Shown: positions 20,080 to 29,430, counted from the first letter of the stretch. The stretch: DNA of 64,000 bases from Bacteroidales bacterium (GCA_016709025.1 JADJEQ010000037.1:330468-394467); one strand, 5' to 3'. The notes: generated by a model not told the origin, from the sequence alone. Program-made: numbers and translations.

Positions 20080-20862
20080 ATGAAAAAAATCGTCTTAAGC
20101 CTGCTTTTAATGACTTCCGGTATTGCATTCGGGCAAATTCCTCTGGAAAATAATTACAGCTATTCCGGAACCTATTCCCGGCTTACGGTTTCAGGTTATA
20201 AGTTTTACCTGATGGATGTAGCATTGGCCCAATGCCGGATTTTCAATACAAATCATACACCATGGAAAACCCTTAACCTGAGTGTTCCGACTGGTAACTA
20301 CCTGTACGATTTAAAATACCTGTCCGAAGGACTATTCACGAGTGACAATTCCCTGTGCCTCGGTTATGTCTATTACATCTATGACGAAATCACTGCCATC
20401 TATACCTTTAACGCCAAAATAGTGAAGGAAAACGGAACAGAATTGCTTTCTATTCCCGGCTGCCAGTATATGGAAGTGGTAGATCTGGAAAGTGAAGGTT
20501 TTAAACTGGTTGCTTATTGTTACGATTATTCTGTATCTCCTTATACTATTCAAACCAGGATTTACTCACTTCCGGGCCAGTTAACCGCTACTGAAAACCA
20601 TACATTGCCTGCGGCTAAAAATCTTCCTTACCCGAATCCGGCGCTTGATTATATAAACATAAAATACAGATTACCAGCTGGTTCTATTTCCGGAAATCTT
20701 GTTATCACTGACCTGCAGGGGAAAATAACAGATGAACTGATCATTAACAGCAATGCTGACAGAATTACACTCCCGACCGGGCGCTATAAACCGGGTATGT
20801 ATATCTATTCTGTCGAATCAAACAACCAGCGGTTTGAAACCGGAAGGTTCCTGGTAAAATAA
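20080..20862 (+). CDS. Small secreted protein with T9SS type A sorting domain
   Basis: 260 aa. Signal peptide MKKIVLSLLLMTSGIAFGQ. The body (20-180) is a beta-rich region of unknown function with Tyr-rich strands. Residues from about 183 (LPYPNPALDYINIKY) to the end (GMYIYSV, TGRFLVK) are a type A T9SS sorting domain: the P-N-P motif, an L-DLQGK strand, PxGRY and a C-terminal Lys. The protein should therefore be exported across both membranes and attached or released by T9SS. No catalytic motif is visible. Its 3' end faces the gene ending at 21066, and two perfect palindromes lie between them. Confidence 0.85.
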   Translation: MKKIVLSLLLMTSGIAFGQIPLENNYSYSGTYSRLTVSGYKFYLMDVALAQCRIFNTNHTPWKTLNLSVPTGNYLYDLKYLSEGLFTSDNSLCLGYVYYIYDEITAIYTFNAKIVKENGTELLSIPGCQYMEVVDLESEGFKLVAYCYDYSVSPYTIQTRIYSLPGQLTATENHTLPAAKNLPYPNPALDYINIKYRLPAGSISGNLVITDLQGKITDELIINSNADRITLPTGRYKPGMYIYSVESNNQRFETGRFLVK

Positions 20863-20883
20863 TTGCAGACAACATTAAAATTA

Positions 20884-20915
20884 CTGTAGGGACACGACAT
20901 GTCGTGTCCCTACAG
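20884..20915. repeat. Perfect 32-bp palindrome, copy 1 (GGGACACGACA arms)
   Basis: Exact inverted repeat centred between 20899 and 20900; each arm is CTGTAGGGACACGACA. It lies 21 bp after the stop at 20862, between convergent genes, so it can act as a bidirectional terminator. The inner 22 bp equal those of the second copy; the outer bases differ but still pair. Confidence 0.9.
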
Positions 20916-20982
20916 CCATTTTAATGGAAACTCCTGTTCTTATGATAAGCTGGGCTTGATCTGGCCGGGTAACAGCGCAGTG

Positions 20983-21032
20983 TAAACAAAATCGCAGGGA
21001 CACGACATGTCGTGTCCCTGCGATTTTGTTTA
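20983..21032. repeat. Perfect 50-bp palindrome, copy 2 (GGGACACGACA arms)
   Basis: Exact inverted repeat centred between 21007 and 21008. The inner 22 bp are identical to copy 1, 108 bp away, and are flanked by a different, longer paired stem (TAAACAAAATCGCA on the left). It ends 33 bp before the stop at 21066, so it could terminate the minus-strand gene. I recall similar GGGACACGRCA palindromes as dispersed repeats in other bacteria, but cannot search. Confidence 0.9.
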
Positions 21033-21065
21033 TTGCACTTCAATTATTCTATAGAGATAGAATTA

Positions 21066-23018
21066 TCAGAAATGGTATGGATTCTCCAATTTTTGTTTTG
21101 TCCCGTCGCTCATGTGAACATCAAGTTCAGGCTGATTGAGCAAAGCATTAATCTTATCCTTACTGGTTAGAGCAGGTATAAATAGCAGTCGCAGTTTAAT
21201 CCCGGTGTCGGTAAAAAGGGTAGTGAATTTAACCACTCCCTTGTCGTTGCTCACATGGCTAAGCAGATACCAGGGCATATCACCAAGTTCCGGATCAGCG
21301 GCGGCATCGAAGTCAAATTGAAGGGAATCTACCTGCTCAGGGGTGTAACTTTCAAATTCATTAAAAGCCATTTCAACCGGTTCGTACATCATGGCAAGGT
21401 ATTCTGATAGTGGCATCCCGCTGTTCTTCTCCGTTATGGATGCTACTTCAAAATCCGTTTTTGCAGCCATGGTTTCACCATCAACGTTCCATGTTACCCT
21501 TTTTGCTTCAATCAACTCACCGATTTTGCCGATGTTGATAAAACGGGGATCATAGTAGATCAAAGCATGAACCGGTTCACCAAAAACAGTCTGTATGGCC
21601 AGAATTCCTTTATTTTGTTCGAATCTGATTCCAAGTAACATGGCATCTTTTGGATCAAAGAACTGATTGATCGAGGCTTCAGCAACCGATAATGCCGGCA
21701 AACCTTTAAAAGGCGCAGCAATAACCGAACTTACCGGCTTAAAGATTGCTTTTTTAATGTCTTCATCCGAAAGTAATGCTTTATCATAGAAAACCTTTAC
21801 GCTGTGATCGCCAACATAGGTTTCAACACCCAAAACACCCGGGAGTTCCTTCATGTGATTGGCAAATGACATAGAGCTTCCAAAGCATTTGATGCTGGCA
21901 AGTCCGGATTGCCGGTAGATGCCGGCATTCTCCATTTGCTCAGGACTGCCCCATCGCTGATTAATGGTTGGAATATCGGTGAAGGCTGCAAAAACAAGCC
22001 CTGCAACTATCAGAATCACCGTTGCTGTTGCAGGTAACCAGTTCATTTTCTTCCGGTTGATCTGCAGGGTGTCTTTTTCCGGGCAACGTGTTATGCAATC
22101 TCCGCACAGATGACAATCGATGTGATCTACCACTGGTTTGTCGGAGATTTTGATGGCCATCGGGCAAACCTTATCACACAGGGTACAGGAAGTACACGTA
22201 TCGGGGTTGCGGGTAATTTTAAACCAAACCGATCTGCAGGTTTTAAGCCTGCCTGTTTCCAGAAGCATGCCTGCCAAACTCAATGCACCCAGCAGCCATA
22301 CCCAACCGATGGTTAAGCCAAAAACCAAAACCAATAATGCATACAGACCTGTTAATCCCAGAAAAATATAGCCATAAGTGAAAATATTTGAAGCTGCACT
22401 GAGCGGGCAAAAATATTTGCACCAGAACTGCCTGATAAAGAATGATCCCGGAATAGCCAGAAATAAAGCCATGATGGCGTAACTTAGCACGACATCAGAA
22501 CTGAAGCCGGAAAAAACAGCATAATAAGGATCGAAGGTTTTGCAAAAAAGTTCGCTGCTGGTAACAGAAAAATAGAAGGTAATAAACAGCACAGCATATT
22601 TAAATATCCTTAGAATCCTGTCGGCAAGGCCTGTTATTACGAAATTCATTTTCATCTTTTTACCAGTTCGTCCAAGCCATTCGGTAAAAGTGCCAATGGG
22701 GCAGATATAACTGCAAAAAAGCTTGCTGAATATAAAAATGCCCAGGATCAGGGCCAGCCCCATGGCTATCTGGGTAGTAGTCATCGAGCAAGCAAGCGAA
22801 TTGTTGGCCAGGAAAGAAGAAAATGCCTGTAACCCGCCAAACGGACAGTATGCCTCGAAATCAGCTGTATAGGTTTTGTCAAACTGCGGACGAACCAAAA
22901 GATAGATAATCCCCAGCAGCACCATCCATTGGAGAGCAAGCCGGTAAATATTCCTTTTAACTGCTTTTGCCATGTTTTCGAAATCGGTTGAAATTAGGAG
23001 ACTCAAAAGTATGAACAA
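21066..23018 (-). CDS. NapH-like membrane [4Fe-4S] protein with C-terminal HMA-like domain
   Basis: 650 aa; the start may instead be Met16 (nucleotide 22973, MAKAVKRN). About six membrane helices carry NapH/CcoG-type motifs: AYCPFGGLQAF, CSYICPIGTFTEW and CKYFCPLSAAS. Two ferredoxin-type [4Fe-4S] clusters follow at about 270-310 (CTSCTLCDKVCP, CHLCGDCITRCP). After one more helix, residues of about 365-430 look like a heavy-metal-associated (HMA) ferredoxin-like fold: IKCFGSSMSFANHMKELPGV then GVETYVGDHSVKVFYD. The CxxC metal motif is reduced to CFGS. The last ~200 residues are acidic and unrecognised. Family role: electron transfer from the quinol pool to periplasmic or metal-assembly partners; the partner here is unknown. 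It stands alone. Confidence 0.8.
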   Translation of the reverse strand: MFILLSLLISTDFENMAKAVKRNIYRLALQWMVLLGIIYLLVRPQFDKTYTADFEAYCPFGGLQAFSSFLANNSLACSMTTTQIAMGLALILGIFIFSKLFCSYICPIGTFTEWLGRTGKKMKMNFVITGLADRILRIFKYAVLFITFYFSVTSSELFCKTFDPYYAVFSGFSSDVVLSYAIMALFLAIPGSFFIRQFWCKYFCPLSAASNIFTYGYIFLGLTGLYALLVLVFGLTIGWVWLLGALSLAGMLLETGRLKTCRSVWFKITRNPDTCTSCTLCDKVCPMAIKISDKPVVDHIDCHLCGDCITRCPEKDTLQINRKKMNWLPATATVILIVAGLVFAAFTDIPTINQRWGSPEQMENAGIYRQSGLASIKCFGSSMSFANHMKELPGVLGVETYVGDHSVKVFYDKALLSDEDIKKAIFKPVSSVIAAPFKGLPALSVAEASINQFFDPKDAMLLGIRFEQNKGILAIQTVFGEPVHALIYYDPRFINIGKIGELIEAKRVTWNVDGETMAAKTDFEVASITEKNSGMPLSEYLAMMYEPVEMAFNEFESYTPEQVDSLQFDFDAAADPELGDMPWYLLSHVSNDKGVVKFTTLFTDTGIKLRLLFIPALTSKDKINALLNQPELDVHMSDGTKQKLENPYHF

Positions 23019-23105
23019 ATTCAGGCGGGCTACAGCATTGTCATAATTCAGAATGCTTTTAAATAGCAGAAAGGAAATTCAGGTAACCTTTACAGGAATA
23101 ATTCG

Positions 23106-23113
23106 TATGTTTG
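23106..23113 (+). promoter_or_regulatory. Bacteroidota -7 box (TATGTTTG)
   Basis: TAnnTTTG match 22 bp before the ATG at 23136, giving a short leader. Confidence 0.45.
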
Positions 23114-23135
23114 ATTCAACAAATCCGCGGGTAAA

Positions 23136-24185
23136 ATGAAAAAATCAGGTTTCCTGAAAACAATACTGGTCGCCATAATATTTACCTGCAACCTGCATGC
23201 GAACGGACAACAGGGAAAGGAAGCAACGGGAGAGTTTAAAGTAATGTTCTATAATCTCGAGAACCTTTTCGATCCGTTTGATGACAGCCTGAAAGATGAC
23301 AACGAATTTCTTCCCACGGGGATTAGAGGCTGGACATGGAAGAAATTTGAAAGGAAGCTGCAGAATACATCCAAGGTCATTATTACGGCCGGCGGTTGGC
23401 GCCCACCTGAAATAGCCGGATTTTGTGAAGTTGAAAACCGGTTTGCCCTGATTCAACTTTTAAAAAGGACACCCCTTGAGCCTTTCGGATACCAGATCGT
23501 ACACCATGAATCGCCCGATGCACGGGGTATTGATGTAGGTCTGATTTACAGGCCCGACCGCTTCACCCTGCTATGCCACAGGGCTATACCGGTAATTTTT
23601 GAAGGGGACAGCGTTGCAACAACCCGCGACATACTATACGTCAAAGGCCTTGTTCCAAACAGGGACACCCTTCATATTTTCGTAAACCACTGGCCTTCAA
23701 AATACGGGGGTGCCGCAGCAACCATTCCACGGCGCAAAGATGCCGCCTTAACACTTAAGCGGGTTACCGATTCCATTGCAGGAGTAAACCCTGAAGCACT
23801 TATCGTGATCACCGGTGATTTTAACGATCAGCCTACAGATGAAAGCCTGGCTATTCATCTTCATGCACGTTACGGTACAACAGATACCACTGGTTATTAT
23901 CTGTACAACCTGATGCAGGAGCTTATGGGCAAATGGGATGTTGGTTCCAACAAATTCCGTGAAGAATGGAGCATCATCGATCAGTTTATCGTTTCGTCTG
24001 CCTTGCTGAAACGCACTTCAGGCTTGAGATTGTCTGAAAAAAGGGCTGAAATATTCAGGGTACCATTTCTTATCGAGGAGGATCTCAATTTCAACGGAAC
24101 CAAGCCTTACAGAACCTATAACGGGCCAGCTTACCAGGGAGGTTTCAGCGACCATTTGCCGATACTTTTACACCTCAGGTATTAA
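23136..24185 (+). CDS. Secreted endonuclease/exonuclease/phosphatase-family protein
   Basis: 349 aa with a signal peptide (about 1-25, ending NGQQG). Motifs of the EEP metallophosphoesterase superfamily appear in order: FYNLENLFDP (metal Asn), GFCEVEN (catalytic Glu), HHESPDARGIDVGL (RGxDVxL), VNHWPSKYGG, ITGDFNDQPTDES (GDFN) and GGFSDHLPI (SDH). All catalytic residues appear present. Bacteroidota homologues are often annotated as endonuclease; DNase versus phosphodiesterase activity cannot be decided from sequence. Export to periplasm or surface is inferred from the signal peptide; there is no T9SS domain. It is divergent from the NapH-like gene with 117 bp between. Confidence 0.85.
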   Translation: MKKSGFLKTILVAIIFTCNLHANGQQGKEATGEFKVMFYNLENLFDPFDDSLKDDNEFLPTGIRGWTWKKFERKLQNTSKVIITAGGWRPPEIAGFCEVENRFALIQLLKRTPLEPFGYQIVHHESPDARGIDVGLIYRPDRFTLLCHRAIPVIFEGDSVATTRDILYVKGLVPNRDTLHIFVNHWPSKYGGAAATIPRRKDAALTLKRVTDSIAGVNPEALIVITGDFNDQPTDESLAIHLHARYGTTDTTGYYLYNLMQELMGKWDVGSNKFREEWSIIDQFIVSSALLKRTSGLRLSEKRAEIFRVPFLIEEDLNFNGTKPYRTYNGPAYQGGFSDHLPILLHLRY

Positions 24186-24542
24186 AATGGAGTCCACTCC
24201 TCAATAGTCCGGTAATTAAAAGAATCACGCGAAGCGGCGGGGAGGCCCGCAAAGGGCGGGCAAAGTATTGATTATCATCATGTTGTCAATTGTCCATCCA
24301 ATTATTCAATACCCTGAAAATCATTAGTTTATAAAATATAAACGGAGTATTGCTCCTGAAAACTAAATTCTTGACACCAAGACACTAAAACACCAAATCT
24401 CACCAACTTTTGTGTGTTGGGTACTTTGATTTCTGTTCTTCTTTTTTGATTTTTCGGAGCAGGCTCAGGATTTTATTCCAATGTCGGGACACCAGGGAGA
24501 AATCTGACAATCACAGGTTAGTCTTATTGTATCCTCATCATC
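24186..24542. other. Intergenic between convergent genes
   Basis: 357 bp, no gene. A short GC-rich hairpin (GCCCGC at 24245-24250 with GCGGGC at 24256-24261) lies 60 bp after the stop at 24185 and could help termination, but has no clear T tract. Confidence 0.5.
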
Positions 24543-26666
24543 TCAATTCAGCTTCAACACCCATGCTCCCGATTCCCGCACTGAATAAAACGGCAGGCCT
24601 AGCCTGGTGCTTTCTTCACTCCAGCTTAAACTCTTTCTTCCCGAATTGGATGCATCTGCAATAAAAGTCGCGCCCGGAAAATTCCCGGAGAGTTTTTCAA
24701 GTTTTTGTCTGAGATTTCCGGCAAGAATCACGTAATCCACCATGATTTGCTTTTCTTCAACTGGTAGTTTGATCTCCGGAGTTAGCACGACCCCTCTTTT
24801 TCCCATAAAGCTAAAAAATCCGTTTTTTATTTCAAGACAAACGGGAAGGCCCGCTTTTGCAATGGAATCATCTGAAAGCTCAGCGTAAACGATGTCACGG
24901 ATACCTGCACTGATTCTGTGTGTCTCGGTGCTGTATTTAATCAGTTCGGGTTTTGAAACCACTGCTGAATCTGCAAGAATAACCTGGGTACGACCATTGG
25001 TAAAGCTTATCACTGTATGCCTGTTGATGCTTTGAACAATGATTTCCCTGTTGTTGATCCGCCCGATTGCGTTTCCCGCGAAGTCAGCAGCAAGCAGCAG
25101 GCTTACACCCAATACCGGATAAAGCCAGAAACGGTTTTTACTGATAAAAAGCATAAAGCCTGCAAAAATCAACAGGTACAATAAGAGGGTTGCATTTGAC
25201 GACAGATATAAATTATGACTTACTGCACCAGGTAAACCTTCAATAAATGCGACTGATGAGTTCAGGATTTTTATTTCCGCAACAACAACGACGGCTGCAA
25301 TTTTCCCGAGAAAAGGAATAAATGATAGAAAAATAAAAATAACGCCTGTATAAATCAGGATGCCCGACAATGGAATGGCAATCAGGTTGGCAATCAGAAA
25401 ATAATTCGGGAACTGATGAAAGTAATAAACCGACACGGGTGTAACAAACAATTGAGCAGCGAGAGAAACATTGATCATACTCCACAGGTATTCCTTTGCT
25501 TTATTGGTTGTAATAAATAACTGTCTGATGTATGGCTGAAAGGTAACAATCCCGAAAACGGCACCATATGAAAGCTGAAATCCAAGATCATAGAGCATTC
25601 CCGGGTTGAAAATTAAAAGAAAAAAAGCGGAAGCAGCGAGGGTATTGTAGGTATGGGATTGCCGGTTGAGTGATTTGCCAATGGTTATCAATGAAAACAT
25701 CAGCGATGCACGCAGAACCGAAGGAGCCAGACCGGTGATCAATGAATAAACCCAGATAAATGTAATGATGAGCAAAGGCCGAAGCCAGGCAGCCTTTTTT
25801 CGTTTACGCAGAAAAAAGAACAGACTGTCTGCTATCAGAAAAACAATTCCGACATGTAAGCCTGACACGCAAAGCACATGAACTACACCGGCCCCGGAAT
25901 ATTCCTTTCGCTGCGCCGCATCCAGCAGGTCATCATAACCAATCAGCAGGGCGGCGGCCACAGCATATTCGCGACCGGTAATACCGTAACGCTGCATAAT
26001 TATCAATAAACGGTTCCGGGCCTGAAGAGCAAAAGATTTCAAAAAGTTGCCATGTTGCCTGCCGGTTAACGTATAATTACCTTTACCAAGATAAACCTGG
26101 TGAAACACATGATTTACAGAAAGATAACGGGCATAATCAAATTCGCCCGGATTGGCAGGCGGCCTGAGAGCCTGTGGCTTCTCCGAAAAGAGTATTCCGG
26201 TACCATAGTCCAATAAAGTCGCCAAAGAATCCTTGCCGGCATAGGCAATGATCTTACCCCGGACCGGGAAAGACCTGCCGTTTAAAGAAACCCGGTTGAC
26301 CTGAAGGGTAAATTTAACTGAATTAGCTCTTTGGGCTGGTGGTTCAGTCAAAAAAGCTTCATAGATAATCTTGCTATCGCCGCCAAAACGGGAAAAATGA
26401 CTGTAATAATCCCGCTGGTTACCTGCCCAGGAAATTACAAATCCAAACAGGATAAGCAATATATTTATTATAAAGCCAAACATCCACCGGGTACGGTAGG
26501 TTTGAATCTTTGACAATACTACCAGGGCTCCTGCTATTACAGAACATCCGATGATAAGCGGCCATGCCGGAACACCTGATGCATTTGGAATAAGACGGTA
26601 ACAAAGGATACCGGTAATCAGCGGCAACAGAAGTCTGACGAAAGGAAACCGGGTCCAGATTTTCAT
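24543..26666 (-). CDS. comEC: ComEC/Rec2-family DNA-uptake channel protein
   Basis: 707 aa. N-terminal membrane helices and a DUF4131 soluble domain (about 30-170, with GKIIAYAGK) are followed by the Competence membrane domain (about 225-500: EYSGAGVVHVLCVSGLHVGI, ITGLAPSVLRASLMFSLI), the hallmark of the ComEC channel that takes single-stranded DNA into the cytoplasm. The C-terminal ~190 residues have strands like the beta-lactamase-like domain (ILADSAVVS, VDYVILAG) but no HxHxDH metal motif. I read it as the shortened, non-catalytic form. It is last in a minus-strand run with the TPR lipoprotein, lpxB and surE, an arrangement I know from Bacteroidota. Natural transformation is not shown by this gene alone. 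Confidence 0.88.
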   Translation of the reverse strand: MKIWTRFPFVRLLLPLITGILCYRLIPNASGVPAWPLIIGCSVIAGALVVLSKIQTYRTRWMFGFIINILLILFGFVISWAGNQRDYYSHFSRFGGDSKIIYEAFLTEPPAQRANSVKFTLQVNRVSLNGRSFPVRGKIIAYAGKDSLATLLDYGTGILFSEKPQALRPPANPGEFDYARYLSVNHVFHQVYLGKGNYTLTGRQHGNFLKSFALQARNRLLIIMQRYGITGREYAVAAALLIGYDDLLDAAQRKEYSGAGVVHVLCVSGLHVGIVFLIADSLFFFLRKRKKAAWLRPLLIITFIWVYSLITGLAPSVLRASLMFSLITIGKSLNRQSHTYNTLAASAFFLLIFNPGMLYDLGFQLSYGAVFGIVTFQPYIRQLFITTNKAKEYLWSMINVSLAAQLFVTPVSVYYFHQFPNYFLIANLIAIPLSGILIYTGVIFIFLSFIPFLGKIAAVVVVAEIKILNSSVAFIEGLPGAVSHNLYLSSNATLLLYLLIFAGFMLFISKNRFWLYPVLGVSLLLAADFAGNAIGRINNREIIVQSINRHTVISFTNGRTQVILADSAVVSKPELIKYSTETHRISAGIRDIVYAELSDDSIAKAGLPVCLEIKNGFFSFMGKRGVVLTPEIKLPVEEKQIMVDYVILAGNLRQKLEKLSGNFPGATFIADASNSGRKSLSWSEESTRLGLPFYSVRESGAWVLKLN

Positions 26667-26834
26667 TTTTTATAAGCCTGTTGATGCGCTGTTCAGCAAT
26701 TTTTTCAGGCATATAAATATATAATGAATTCAGATAATTAGCAAGAATAAATTGATTTCTTTTATCTGATTAACATAGAATTTATTCACAAATTGATTGA
26801 TATGTTGCTGAATTAAAATCAATCAACTCAAGGT

Positions 26835-27866
26835 CTATTTACAATACTTGCTTAACATATTAACCGCATCCTTATGCCCTAATTCAGAAGCTTTTCTCCA
26901 ATCGTCGCAGGCTTCGGCCGGCTTACCTGAACGCTGAAAGGCATAGGCCCTGTTATAATAGGCTTCGGCATGATTGGTTTTCATTGAAATCGCCTTCGTA
27001 TAATCGTCAGCCGCATCGTTGAAACGCTCAAGCATAAAGCGGCAGTTACCCCGGTTAACGTATGACTGAGCATAATCCGGATTGAGATTCAGTGAGCGGG
27101 TAAACATGTCATCGGCGTCATTGAATTTTTTCAATGCTGCCAGTGAAGTCCCCTTGTTGTAATAGGTTAGAAATTGCGCCGGATCTTTCGCTATTGCTTC
27201 GTTATAAACAGCAATCGCATCTTCGTGTTTGCCTGACTTAGCCAGGACGACCCCCTTATAATTCATAGCATCTATATAGTTCGGTGCCAGTTTAATGGTT
27301 TCATTAAAATCAGCAAGGGCTTCCCTGTATTTTTGCTGATCAAGGAACATCTGACCACGATAGTAATAATAAGGTGCCTGAAGCGGCCTGATAGAGATTG
27401 CCTGGGTAAAATCTTCTTCCGAACCTTTGTAGTCCTTCAATTCCCATTTCGCTTTTCCACGGTAAAAATAGGCATCCGGGTTTTTTGCAAAAATTTCTAT
27501 AGATTTTGTAAACTGCTCAATAGCACCTTTCATATCACCGTCAGATGCCAGCTCAACCCCCTTCTTCCTTTCTTCAGCACCTCTTCCGCGAAATTTTATC
27601 TGCTTGAACATATCAGATTTCCTGTCGGCATTTGCTGTTTTATTCCCGGGTTGAAAATCCTGAACCAGGGGAATCTGGTCAAAGCCACCCGGTTCAACAG
27701 CCCCGGTATTTTTGACGGAATCGGTTGCCGGAAGACCCGATTCAGTGACTATGGTTGAATCAACCTTTGCAGTGACTTTATTATTTTTCGCCTGATTGCA
27801 TGAAAACAGTGTTAAAATCAGGGCAAGTGATGCAATCAGGTTTTGCAGGGTTTTAGAATACTTCAT
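26835..27866 (-). CDS. Tetratricopeptide-repeat lipoprotein
   Basis: 343 aa. Lipoprotein signal with lipobox LFSC (Cys23), followed by CNQAKNN. A ~70-residue low-complexity linker leads to a TPR array from about residue 100 to the end (units such as AIEQFTKSIEIFAKNPDAYF, ALADFNETIKLAPNYIDAMN, DDYTKAISMKTNHAEAYYNR), about seven units; the last one is Sel1-like (ACDDWRKASELGHKDA). It is probably an outer- or inner-membrane anchored scaffold; no partner is known. It starts 58 bp after the lpxB end on the same strand and may be cotranscribed with it. Confidence 0.85.
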   Translation of the reverse strand: MKYSKTLQNLIASLALILTLFSCNQAKNNKVTAKVDSTIVTESGLPATDSVKNTGAVEPGGFDQIPLVQDFQPGNKTANADRKSDMFKQIKFRGRGAEERKKGVELASDGDMKGAIEQFTKSIEIFAKNPDAYFYRGKAKWELKDYKGSEEDFTQAISIRPLQAPYYYYRGQMFLDQQKYREALADFNETIKLAPNYIDAMNYKGVVLAKSGKHEDAIAVYNEAIAKDPAQFLTYYNKGTSLAALKKFNDADDMFTRSLNLNPDYAQSYVNRGNCRFMLERFNDAADDYTKAISMKTNHAEAYYNRAYAFQRSGKPAEACDDWRKASELGHKDAVNMLSKYCK

Positions 27867-27924
27867 TTTATCCGAATTGAATGCAACGTTTGACGAAAGG
27901 ATGATTGGCAGAGAACCGCCATTT

Positions 27925-29037
27925 TCACCCGAAACTTTTACTTTTATTTAGAAAATCAATGATTTCTGCAGCAGCCTTGGCTGAAGCACCTGAACCACCC
28001 AGTTTCTGGCGCAATTCATTGCAGCCTTTGATAACGGCACGTCGATGCTCTGCGTCATTGAGCAGGAGGTTCAATTCAGTCCTCAGGTTTTGCCTGTTTA
28101 ATTCACGCTGGATCAGTTCCTTCACTACCGGTCTGTCCATGATAAGGTTGACCAGGGAAATGTATTTTACTTTAATTACCTGTCGGGCAATCAGATAAGA
28201 AATCAGCCCACCTTTATAGCAAACAACCTCTGGTGTGCCTATCAATGCCGTTTCAAGGGTTGCCGTACCAGAAGTAACCAATGCTGCTGAAGCCTGTCCT
28301 AAAAGGTCGTATGTTTTGTTCATCACCACCGGTATTTCCGAACCCTGCATCAGTTTTTTATAGAATTCCTCACCAAGTGAAGGCACTCCGGCAATGGCAA
28401 AGGCAACATCAGGAAAATCCCTAACAACCGAAAGCATGATCGGCAACATCGTTTTAATCTCCTGTTTCCTGCTGCCAGGCAACAAGGCAACGAGTCGTTT
28501 GCCAAAAAGCGGCAAAACAGGTCCGGAGGTATTTTCGGCCAATGCATCAAGCAAAGGATGTCCGGCAAAACTGACTTCGATGCCATGCCGGGCATAAAAG
28601 TCTTTTTCAAATGGCAGGATAACGATCATTTTATCAACCACTTTCCTGATGGTTTTAACCCTTGATTGCTTCCAGGCCCATACCTGCGGGGAAATGTAGT
28701 AGATAACAGGGATTTTGTTTTCATGCAGGAACGTTGCCACGCGGAGGTTAAATCCCGGGTAATCGATCAGTATTACCGCATCCGGCTTAAACCGGAGGAT
28801 ATCCTGTTTGCAGAAGGCGAGGTTTCCCATGATTGTCCTGAGATTCAGAATTACTTCAAGAAAACCCATAAATGCAAGTTCACGGTAGTGCTTAACCAGG
28901 ACAGCACCTTGCGCAACCATCAGGTCGCCACCCCAGCAACGGAATTCAGCAGCCGGGTCTGATTTTTTAATCTCCCGGATCAGGTTTGAACCATGCAGGT
29001 CGCCTGAGGCTTCTCCGGCTATGATGTAATACTTCAT
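27925..29037 (-). CDS. lpxB: Lipid-A-disaccharide synthase
   Basis: 370 aa, the usual length. GT19 motifs: AGEASGDLHGSNLIREI at the N-terminus, CWGGDLM, AFMGFLEVILNLRTI, LIDYPGFNLRVA, YYISPQVWAWKQSRVKTI, LPFEKDFYARHGIEVSFAGHP, ALLPGSRKQEI and ALVTSGTATLETALIGTPEVVCYK. It joins UDP-2,3-diacylglucosamine with lipid X to make the tetra-acylated disaccharide of lipid A, on the cytoplasmic face of the inner membrane. The ATG overlaps the stop of the upstream 100-aa gene by 4 bases (29034-29037), implying translational coupling. It shows that the organism makes lipopolysaccharide. Confidence 0.97.
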   Translation of the reverse strand: MKYYIIAGEASGDLHGSNLIREIKKSDPAAEFRCWGGDLMVAQGAVLVKHYRELAFMGFLEVILNLRTIMGNLAFCKQDILRFKPDAVILIDYPGFNLRVATFLHENKIPVIYYISPQVWAWKQSRVKTIRKVVDKMIVILPFEKDFYARHGIEVSFAGHPLLDALAENTSGPVLPLFGKRLVALLPGSRKQEIKTMLPIMLSVVRDFPDVAFAIAGVPSLGEEFYKKLMQGSEIPVVMNKTYDLLGQASAALVTSGTATLETALIGTPEVVCYKGGLISYLIARQVIKVKYISLVNLIMDRPVVKELIQRELNRQNLRTELNLLLNDAEHRRAVIKGCNELRQKLGGSGASAKAAAEIIDFLNKSKSFG

Positions 29038-29336
29038 AAATTTATGAAAAAGACACTGAAAGGCTTTCTGTCAAGAAAAACAAAATATAGCACTATCAGC
29101 AGAAAGACGACAGCAACTGAACCCATTCCTGATTTTTCAAAACGCAATTTACGAAGATAATACCGCATCAGGATAATTGCAGGAATAAAAGCGAGCAACA
29201 GCAGCTTGTTCTGAGGCATATAATCAGAAAAAAGCCGGTAAAACCAGGGGCCGAGCAAAATGATCAGAAAAGCAGCAACTAAACTGATTATCATAGTTGA
29301 AAAAGCACCGATAAAGAAATTATCATGTTTCCACAT
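29034..29336 (-). CDS. Small membrane protein of unknown function between surE and lpxB
   Basis: 100 aa with three hydrophobic stretches (about 10-33, 43-57, 68-88) and a basic loop MRYYLRKLRFEKSG. No family is recognised beyond being a hypothetical often placed here in Bacteroidota. It overlaps the lpxB start by 4 bases. The upstream 260 bp to surE is satellite DNA, so it may have its own promoter. Confidence 0.75.
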   Translation of the reverse strand: MWKHDNFFIGAFSTMIISLVAAFLIILLGPWFYRLFSDYMPQNKLLLLAFIPAIILMRYYLRKLRFEKSGMGSVAVVFLLIVLYFVFLDRKPFSVFFINL

Positions 29337-29430
29337 ACAAGCTCAAAGTAAAAAGTTTAAAGCTCCAAGTTAAAAGTCAAAAAATCTAATGTCCAAAGTA
29401 AAAAATAAGAATCAACCATCAGAAGTCAGT

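Noticed and set aside
22110..22371. Two plus-strand frames inside the NapH-like gene
   Set aside because: They are antisense to conserved [4Fe-4S] motifs and have no start context or homology.
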